Source of the DNA: an uncultured Dysgonomonas sp.
GTDB taxonomy: Bacteria > Bacteroidota > Bacteroidia > Bacteroidales > Dysgonomonadaceae
DNA length: 11,194 nucleotides
Reading direction: 5' to 3'
NCBI GenBank assembly: GCA_937875275.1
Contig: CALNCC010000049.1
Location: forward strand, 1 to 11,194
Shown here: one piece after another, positions 6,490-11,194 of the stretch
How the letters are laid out: the number at the start of each line of letters is the position of its first letter
Numbering within the stretch: the stretch's first letter is position 1
Made by a program: the position numbers and the translations under genes
The notes under the pieces: model-generated
The model's input: the letters and a program-made list of their open reading frames with translations, nothing else
What the model was told of the DNA's origin: nothing
The model's database searches: none

Positions 6490-6954
6490 TTAATTATTGA
6501 TGTATAGGAATAATTCTTTTAATTTTTTCAGTTCATCGTTCAGCTTGTCGGGGTGGAAGTTGCCACGCATATACACAAAGGTGGTCTTTGCCCGATTGTC
6601 GAACAAGATGTATTCGTAGTCGTTTTTGTTGCCATCGAGTGGTATTGCACACACAGCATTCACCACCTCGCCGTTTTTCTTCACCTCCGACACCATATGT
6701 TTTGCCAAAGCTTTGTTTGCCAGCAAGAGCAGAACATCAGCCTTCAGCTTGTCGTTAGTCTTATTGGCAACAAGGCTGCGGTAGTAAGATATTCGGGTTT
6801 TGGGCTGCAAAATATCAGACGCCAACTGCACCATCACCACACCGTCTTGCTTGCCGTATGTATCAAATATATCCTTCACCTTCTTCTCTTGCTGGGCACA
6901 TAGGAGTGTCGGCAGCAAGCAGCAGAGCATAAGGATTAGAGCTTTTAGTTTCAT
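6490..6954 (-). CDS. Small exported protein (DUF4252/DUF6108-like), third gene of sigma operon
   Basis: A 154-residue exported protein with a clear signal peptide (MKLKALILMLCCLLPTLLCA, cleavage before QQ). The mature part has an alpha/beta pattern: an amphipathic start (KKVKDIFDTYGKQDGVVMVQLASDIL), a central helix (KADVLLLLANKALAKHMV) and strands ending in YEYILFDNRAKTTFVYMRG near residues 113-131. This resembles the short periplasmic DUF4252/DUF6108 proteins that I recall beside ECF sigma factors in Bacteroidales; the exact family needs a profile search. A Cys pair in the signal peptide (residues 11-12) is not followed by lipobox-like spacing, so secretion into the periplasm is more likely than lipidation. 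It sits 15 bases after the probable anti-sigma gene and 4 bases before the barrel gene. Its function is unknown. Confidence 0.7.
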   Translation of the reverse strand: MKLKALILMLCCLLPTLLCAQQEKKVKDIFDTYGKQDGVVMVQLASDILQPKTRISYYRSLVANKTNDKLKADVLLLLANKALAKHMVSEVKKNGEVVNAVCAIPLDGNKNDYEYILFDNRAKTTFVYMRGNFHPDKLNDELKKLKELFLYINN

Positions 6955-6969
6955 ATCTGAGTGTTTTCT

Positions 6970-7401
6970 TTATTCTACAAAATTGTCTAAAATATCAACC
7001 TGAGCATCAATCATATTCTCGTTTCCGTTAGCGATATTGCGAATCGAAATCAGAGCCTGACTGTTAAGTATATCTATATCATTCACACGTTTGCCGTCGA
7101 CATACACCAGCGATTGTGTATCCATGCTGCGCGATGCAGACAGGAATCGGTATGTCAACCCGATGGAAAGGATGATGCAGGCGGCAGCAGCTATACGCAG
7201 GAACATATATTTTACTCTGCCCGCCGGTTTCTTTTCACCTCTCTCCACTGACATGAAATTAAACATTGCCCTATACACCTCGTGATGATTGGCAACATTG
7301 TCTTGCATAAAATATTTGCGCAAAACGGACTCTTCCTGCAACGAAGTCCCCCCCTCGAAATATTTGACCAACAATTGATCTATAAGTTTATAATTTTTCA
7401 T
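6970..7401 (-). CDS. Single-pass membrane protein, probable anti-sigma factor of the ECF operon
   Basis: This 143-residue protein has an N-terminal cytoplasmic part beginning MKNYKLIDQLLVKYFEGGTS, then LQEESVLRKYF; this looks like the short helical head of Bacteroidetes anti-sigma proteins (LL.KYFEG.TS..EE..L..YF). One membrane helix follows near residues 64-87 (MFLRIAAAACIILSIGLTYRF). A short periplasmic tail of about 55 residues comes next, with DGKRVNDIDILNSQALISIR. It is far shorter than FecR-type anti-sigmas and lacks a FecR domain, so it is not a TonB-receptor-coupled regulator. It starts 20 bases after the sigma gene stops. The anti-sigma role is inferred from its position, head motif and topology; no zinc-binding HxxxCxxC motif is present. 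Confidence 0.7.
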   Translation of the reverse strand: MKNYKLIDQLLVKYFEGGTSLQEESVLRKYFMQDNVANHHEVYRAMFNFMSVERGEKKPAGRVKYMFLRIAAAACIILSIGLTYRFLSASRSMDTQSLVYVDGKRVNDIDILNSQALISIRNIANGNENMIDAQVDILDNFVE

Positions 7402-7421
7402 ATCAGTCTTTATTATTCTGA

Positions 7422-7922
7422 TTAATTATGTGTATTCAATCGCAAAAACTGTTCACGTACTTTTTTCCTCGCCCTCGACAGGGTAACGGTAATCGTAGCC
7501 ACCGTCGAGCCTGTTATGTCGGCTATCTCGCCCAACTCATACCCTTCCACATCGCGCATCAGCAGCACGCTTTTCTGCAATCCGGGCAACGAGTCGATAA
7601 TGAGCCTCACGAGGCGTACACTATCGCGCTGCTCGGTGATGGAATAGGGCGTGCCATTGTCCGTCGAGTGAGCGATATTGTCTACCGGCACTGTATCTTT
7701 TTGCCTCCTCAACTTGTCGATACAAACATTTTTGATCGTCATGGTCGCATATCCGCCCACGTTGGGATGCTTCACGAGTTCTTCTCTATTCTTCCACAGG
7801 CGCAGATAGGTCTCCTGTACAGCATCGTTGGCATCATCTGCATTGTGCAGTATGCTGATAGCTATACCGGTCAGCTTATCGCGAAGCGGAATAATATTTT
7901 CTTTAAACTCGTCTATCTCCAT
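7422..7922 (-). CDS. ECF-family RNA polymerase sigma factor
   Basis: This is an extracytoplasmic-function sigma factor of 166 residues, the normal size for the group. Region 2 spans about residues 9-75, with NADDANDAVQETYLRLWKNR for core binding and MTIKNVCIDKLRRQK for -10 recognition. Region 4 spans about 103-158, with LPGLQKSVLLMRDVEGYELG followed by EIADITGSTVATITVTLSRARKKV, a helix-turn-helix for -35 recognition. There is no region 1 or 3. The ATG at 7922 (MEIDEFKENI) was chosen because it places region 2 at the usual distance. The frame extends in phase to 8054, but those extra 44 residues do not resemble any sigma segment. It heads a four-gene operon and diverges from the transpeptidase genes, so autoregulation from the shared intergenic region is likely but not shown. 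Confidence 0.9.
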   Translation of the reverse strand: MEIDEFKENIIPLRDKLTGIAISILHNADDANDAVQETYLRLWKNREELVKHPNVGGYATMTIKNVCIDKLRRQKDTVPVDNIAHSTDNGTPYSITEQRDSVRLVRLIIDSLPGLQKSVLLMRDVEGYELGEIADITGSTVATITVTLSRARKKVREQFLRLNTHN

Positions 7923-8179
7923 TCTATAAAAGTAACGCACATCCGAGAAATTCCTAACACATGCTTTTATTTCTTTTTCGTATTCGAGGTAAAAAAACAA
8001 AGTCGCGTAGCTTTTTGTTATAGAATAGAAAGCCATCGGCATAGCCTGTCGCAAGTGTATTCAATTGTTTTACAACACTCTCTTGCGGTCGTTGGCAAAC
8101 GGTAGGGCGCAATGAAGAAAAACTGTGCAAAAAGTATTATTTTTGTTTTTTCTTCTCTCAAAAAAAAGCAACAAACGCT
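7923..8179. promoter_or_regulatory. Divergent control region between the sigma operon and the L,D-transpeptidase genes
   Basis: The 257 bases between the two divergent starts must hold promoters for both. On the plus side TATTTTTG is present at 8138-8145. On the minus side no octamer matches TAnnTTTG exactly; near matches such as TACCGTTTG (minus, around 8104-8096) have one extra spacer base. An ECF-dependent promoter cannot be recognised without the factor's own consensus. Confidence 0.4.
8138..8145 (+). promoter_or_regulatory. Candidate -7 element (TATTTTTG) for the transpeptidase pair
   Basis: TATTTTTG matches the Bacteroidetes TAnnTTTG consensus and lies 34 bases before the ATG at 8180, a usual distance for this group. 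The same octamer precedes the permease and antiporter genes. No -33 element is evident. Confidence 0.4.
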
Positions 8180-9196
8180 ATGAGCAACAGAATATATATA
8201 TGGTCTTTCACACTCTCTTTGCTGGCACTGGCGGCATGCTCTCCCGACAGGGATGCGGCAAGACTCACCGACAACGAGATAGCGAAGATGGAGCGATACC
8301 ACCGCGACACGGTTGCCCCGTCCGACATCAGCTTTGGCAAAGACCTCCTGTATAAACAATACACCCTCAAAGACAGCTACCCTTACAAAAGCGGCAAGGA
8401 CACCATCACGCGCACTTTTCAGTGGGAGAAGATAAAACTGCTGATTGCCGAGTTCGACAACTTCGGTATACGGACAAACGGCGCATGGGCGGTACTGCAA
8501 AACTATCGCAACGCAAACCGTGTGCCCCCTCTCGCCCGCAATGCCAAAGAGAACGAGTACCGCAACATGGCTGACATTAATGGTGTCGAAAGACCACAAG
8601 CCATACCGCTCTATCTGCCTGACAGCCTCGATATACCCGAGATATACGGGCGCGACGGTTGGCTGGCAAAGATACAGCAAGACTCTGCCGACTTTTTCCG
8701 AGTAACCATATTCCACGACAAGAGGGAATGGCTGGTGCCTAAGCAATATGTAAAGATTCTGGACGACAGCACCCGCTTCGACAAGCGCGTGTTTGTAGAT
8801 GTTACCAATCAGAATATGACCGCAATAGAGAGAGACAGCGCGCAATGGACGGTGCGAAGCATGAATGCCGCCACAACGGGTCGCTACAAACCGCCCTACG
8901 CACGTCGCACACCCTTAGGCGCTTACGCTATACAAATGAAGCGAAAAAAGATGCTCTACCTCAAAGACGGAACAAACGAACTTGCCGGCTATGCGCCCAA
9001 CGCAAGCCGCTTCTCGAACGGAGCGTATATACATGGCGTTCCGCTTAACTCCGTCAATGCCAAACCGGTGGAAATCAGCTACACATTGGGCACAGTGCCG
9101 CTGTCTCACGAGTGTGTGCGCACCGTTACTTCGCATGCCCAATTTATATACGACTGGGGACCCGTTTTTAACACTATCGTTTTCATTATTGACTAA
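8180..9196 (+). CDS. L,D-transpeptidase (YkuD-type) lipoprotein
   Basis: This 338-residue envelope enzyme is expected to make or remodel 3-3 peptidoglycan cross-links, or attach proteins to the wall, using a catalytic cysteine. The N-terminus is a lipoprotein signal (MSNRIYIWSFTLSLLALAAC) with Cys20 as the lipidation site and lipobox LAAC. Residues 30-200 form an N-terminal region of unknown fold. The catalytic domain occupies roughly 220-338: TPLGAYAIQM near 245-252, the conserved His285 in YIHG, and Cys312 in SHECVRT. The usual SHGC motif reads SHEC here, and the His-to-motif distance (24 residues to Ser309) is longer than in classic YkuD enzymes, so it belongs to a divergent subgroup. It is 32 bases upstream of a second L,D-transpeptidase on the same strand, probably in the same transcript. 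Confidence 0.85.
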   Translation: MSNRIYIWSFTLSLLALAACSPDRDAARLTDNEIAKMERYHRDTVAPSDISFGKDLLYKQYTLKDSYPYKSGKDTITRTFQWEKIKLLIAEFDNFGIRTNGAWAVLQNYRNANRVPPLARNAKENEYRNMADINGVERPQAIPLYLPDSLDIPEIYGRDGWLAKIQQDSADFFRVTIFHDKREWLVPKQYVKILDDSTRFDKRVFVDVTNQNMTAIERDSAQWTVRSMNAATTGRYKPPYARRTPLGAYAIQMKRKKMLYLKDGTNELAGYAPNASRFSNGAYIHGVPLNSVNAKPVEISYTLGTVPLSHECVRTVTSHAQFIYDWGPVFNTIVFIID

Positions 9197-9228
9197 AAAA
9201 GAATACCTTTAGGCAAATTTTCGCATTC

Positions 9229-9963
9229 ATGCACAAGGCATTCACGTACCTCAACCTATTGATTATATCCACCATACTCCTTTTTGTGGGAGGGTATCCT
9301 TTTTCCGTAGACGAGAAAGAGAGCGATACTGTGGTTGCCACCGAGGCCGAATCGTCGACCGTGTACAGACACCGTTTATATAGCGAAATGGGCTTGGCAA
9401 AAGTGCTCGACTTCGACATTTTCGAAAAGGCAATGGTCGGATACGAAAAGCTGACTGCCCCCAACAAAAACATTTTCACAATCATTGATTACTCTAAACC
9501 ATCGACCGCCGAACGGATGTTTGTCCTCGACATCGAGAACAGGAAAGTGCTGTATTCGACGCTGGTGGCTCACGGCAAACGCAGCGGAGAAAATTATGCC
9601 ACAACGTTTTCCAACAAGGTGGGGTCGAATATGAGTTCGCTCGGATTCTTCGTTACAGAAAACACATACCAAGGGCGCAACGGCTATTCGCTGATTATCG
9701 ACGGATTGGAAAAAGGAATAAACGACAAGGCGAAAGTGCGTTCCGTAGTCATTCATGGTGCGGCATATGCCAACCCTGCGGTAATAAAAAACGGCAATCG
9801 ACTTGGGCGTAGCCAAGGTTGCCCTGCGCTGCCGCAGAATATAACGAAACCCGTAATCAACGCCATCAAAGACGGCACTCTGCTGTTCATCTACGCCAAT
9901 GACAAATCGTACACACAAACAAGCAGCATACTCGCAGGCACACAACGCTTTGCCGCAAAATAA
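9229..9963 (+). CDS. Murein L,D-transpeptidase catalytic-domain protein (YkuD_2 type)
   Basis: A 244-residue exported protein with a hydrophobic N-terminal segment (residues 8-22, LNLLIISTILLFVGG) acting as signal peptide or anchor. The rest is a YkuD_2-type catalytic domain. MFVLDIENRKVLYSTLVAHG (97-116) is the family's opening strand pair. His176 lies in VVIHGAAYANP. Catalytic Cys198 sits in GRSQGCPALP (193-202), followed by DGTLLFIYAND near 215-225. The GRSxGCPAL motif is intact, so activity is likely. Short Ser/Thr-rich linkers flank the domain. It follows another L,D-transpeptidase gene after 32 bases; a separate promoter in that gap is not obvious (only TACCTTTA, one base off consensus). 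No terminator was recognised after it. The substrate and the reaction it performs in this organism are unknown. Confidence 0.88.
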   Translation: MHKAFTYLNLLIISTILLFVGGYPFSVDEKESDTVVATEAESSTVYRHRLYSEMGLAKVLDFDIFEKAMVGYEKLTAPNKNIFTIIDYSKPSTAERMFVLDIENRKVLYSTLVAHGKRSGENYATTFSNKVGSNMSSLGFFVTENTYQGRNGYSLIIDGLEKGINDKAKVRSVVIHGAAYANPAVIKNGNRLGRSQGCPALPQNITKPVINAIKDGTLLFIYANDKSYTQTSSILAGTQRFAAK

Positions 9964-10370
9964 GCGACCGTAGCCGCTACCCTATCCTACTCTATTCTAT
10001 TTCGTTACTCTAAACTGACAAATGCCTGAGGCAGACAATCTATCAGGTCGAAGCAACCGTATCGCCTCGTAACTCGATGTCTTTGCAGCCACTATCGCCC
10101 GACAAAACGCTGCACACATGCCCAACAAGGCGCCTTTCGCCAAAGCACACCTGCGTGCCGAAAATTCCCTTCAAGTAGCCCTATCGGCACATCGCCGCTT
10201 CCACCTTTCCCCACGCCTGCATTTCTCGTCGAAAGATGAAATAACACTCTCCATCTGTCATACAAACTGCCGCCATGCAAACCATCGTGTGAGCACTTTT
10301 TGCGTCTACAATCGTCTTCTATATTTGTGCAAATCTCGTGAAGGCTGCCTGTCTGAAAAGGAATGTTGAA
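9964..10370. other. G+C-richer stretch without a convincing gene
   Basis: After the second transpeptidase about 400 bases stay visibly richer in G+C than the AT-rich DNA that follows. A plus frame at 10118-10369 (83 codons) and a minus frame at 10280-10092 (62 codons) overlap each other. Both are rich in Arg, His, Cys and Ser, and neither shows a domain, signal or membrane pattern. TATATTTG at 10320-10327, with TTTG 17 bases upstream, resembles a promoter pointing right, so a noncoding RNA cannot be excluded. A decayed gene or a repeated noncoding element is also possible. Confidence 0.4.
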
Positions 10371-10508
10371 CTAAAAAACGGCAATCGAAAATTTCAAATT
10401 AGAAAATTAAGAGTAAGCATTTATATTATTTATTTTAAAATACGAAAAGCTATTTATACTGATGTCGATAAAGTATAAATCTTAGATATTAACAAATGAA
10501 AAACTCGG

Positions 10509-10526
10509 TTAGTCTGTTCAGACTAA
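10509..10526. repeat. 18-base palindrome TTAGTCTG-TT-CAGACTAA
   Basis: The perfect 8-bp arms are separated by 2 bases, giving a compact dyad of the size bound by dimeric helix-turn-helix regulators. No gene starts close to it, so what it would control is unclear. No T tract follows, so it is not a terminator. Confidence 0.5.
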
Positions 10527-11112
10527 TCATAGAACAGATCATTTAAAAGCATAATTGGAATAAATATAGAACTGACTACTTATACCATTTCTTTTCTGAA
10601 AAATTAATTATAGAATATGGATTAGCAACTTGGCTAAAACACAAAAAGTGAATATCCAACACTACCCCGAGCAACAAGCGCCTAATAAACAGGATGTAAA
10701 TAACTGAGAATAACATACATATAAAAACAAAAGACATCCCGTATACACTATAATGCAAACGAAGACTTGCCTTATCTATTCTCTAAAAAGAAAAATTATA
10801 AACTTCTTTTTTTTAGAATAAATAGATATTAGAAATTTGAAGAGCATCAATATTCGAGACCAATTATCCTATTAACCTTTTTTATGAAAGAGATTATTAT
10901 TCCTAAAATTCATTAAACGGCGAACTTGACATCAACAATGCCTTAAATAGATTATTAAATTATTTAAATACTCTCTATATATTTCAATATTGAATAATTG
11001 AAATTAAATCTAACGAAATTTCGATATCATAAATAATAAGTTTATTGACTGATATAGAATAAGAAATACAGAATTCCCGCATCCGCTATGCCCGACAACT
11101 CATTTTTTTTAT

Positions 11113-11120
11113 TAGCTTTG
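11113..11120 (+). promoter_or_regulatory. Candidate -7 element (TAGCTTTG) for the gene at 11158
   Basis: TAGCTTTG matches TAnnTTTG and lies 37 bases before the ATG, giving a leader of about 30 nt. It follows a run of eight T residues and a small G+C-richer patch. No -33 TTTG is visible. Confidence 0.45.
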
Positions 11121-11157
11121 TGTTCTACAGACTATTAACATTTTATAAAACAACACG

Positions 11158-11194
11158 ATGAAAAAATTACACATCCTATTTGCCGCATTGTGCC
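11158..11194 (+). CDS. Start of an exported protein gene (runs off right edge)
   Basis: The ATG at 11158 opens a frame reading MKKLHILFAALC to the window edge. Two lysines followed by a hydrophobic run are the start of a signal peptide, and a Cys in position 12 is too early to judge as a lipidation site. A TAGCTTTG promoter-like octamer lies at a suitable distance upstream. Nothing can be said about its function. Confidence 0.6.
   Translation, partial: MKKLHILFAALC

Larger units (their letters stand above)
10371..11157. other. Long AT-rich gene-free region with several dyads
   Basis: About 790 bases contain no convincing gene; the 60-codon minus frame at 10758-10576 is hydrophobic but looks like AT-rich chance coding. 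Dyads present are ATTTATAC-N13-GTATAAAT (10452-10480), TTAGTCTG-TT-CAGACTAA (10509-10526), ATTTCAAT-N8-ATTGAAAT (10981-11004) and CGAAATTTCG (11014-11023). Its right end holds a promoter-like octamer for the gene that starts at 11158, so part of it may be a long control region. Confidence 0.5.

Noticed and set aside
7923..8054. 44-residue N-terminal extension of the sigma factor
   Set aside because: The added residues do not resemble any sigma region, and the ATG at 7922 places region 2 at the normal distance from the start.
7428..8105. Plus-strand frame of 225 codons across the sigma factor gene
   Set aside because: It is antisense to a canonical ECF sigma factor; the product is His/Arg-rich and matches no family I recognise.
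8018..8845. Minus-strand frame of 275 codons across the first L,D-transpeptidase
   Set aside because: It is antisense to the transpeptidase, whose frame has a lipobox and catalytic motif; the antisense product shows no recognisable domain.
10118..10369. Plus-strand frame of 83 codons after the transpeptidases
   Set aside because: Arg/His/Cys/Ser-rich, no signal, helix or domain pattern, and it overlaps an equally unconvincing minus frame; it is described as part of the noncoding stretch instead.
10576..10758. Minus-strand 60-codon hydrophobic frame, possible small membrane protein
   Set aside because: Hydrophobicity is expected from AT-rich chance frames; the only promoter-like octamer (TTCGTTTG) overlaps its start codon region, which would place the transcript start after the first ATG.
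10371..11157. Invertible promoter, as known for Bacteroidales surface-protein genes
   Set aside because: No pair of long inverted repeats flanking the promoter was found, and no recombinase gene is in the window.
1..11194. CRISPR array, tRNA or rRNA genes
   Set aside because: No regularly spaced repeats and no cloverleaf or rRNA-like sequence were seen on either strand.

Overview
The window looks like chromosome from a member of the Bacteroidales (phylum Bacteroidota). Three things point there. The open reading frames have no convincing Shine-Dalgarno sequences. Several genes are preceded by octamers matching the Bacteroidetes -7 promoter element TAnnTTTG. The families are typical of the group: an OmpA-like/TPR lipoprotein, an ECF sigma / small membrane protein / exported small protein / beta-barrel operon, and a pair of L,D-transpeptidases. 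The genus cannot be named safely from this sequence alone.

Layout, left to right. 1-655 (minus) is the N-terminal part of a Kef/CPA2-type cation:proton antiporter that runs off the left edge; its last 24 codons stop looking like the family. 656-1125 is an AT-rich divergent intergenic region. 1126-2574 (plus) is a 12-helix amino acid permease of the CAT/APC type, followed by a hairpin terminator. 2843-5098 (plus) is a large lipoprotein with an N-terminal beta-rich part, a charged helical middle, an OmpA-like segment and a C-terminal TPR, followed by a textbook rho-independent terminator. 5164-5690 contains a 39-codon minus-strand gene (5261-5380), a cluster of TTGAC-type repeats and a GGTTAA dyad. 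7922 down to 5691 (minus) is a compact four-gene operon: ECF sigma factor, single-pass membrane protein (probable anti-sigma), exported small protein, and outer-membrane beta-barrel protein. Diverging from it, 8180-9963 (plus) carries two consecutive exported L,D-transpeptidases of different subfamilies (YkuD and YkuD_2). 9964-11157 has no convincing gene: a G+C-richer stretch, then about 790 bp of AT-rich sequence with several dyads. At 11158 a signal-peptide-bearing gene begins and leaves the window.

Functional reading. Most of the content concerns the cell envelope: two inner-membrane transporters, an outer-membrane or periplasmic lipoprotein, an envelope-facing sigma module and peptidoglycan cross-linking enzymes. 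The sigma operon and the transpeptidases share a 257-bp divergent region, so co-regulation is possible but not shown. No mobile element, CRISPR array, tRNA or rRNA was recognised. The least explained items are the short minus-strand peptide gene with its repeats, the divergent end of the antiporter, and the noncoding stretch after the transpeptidases.
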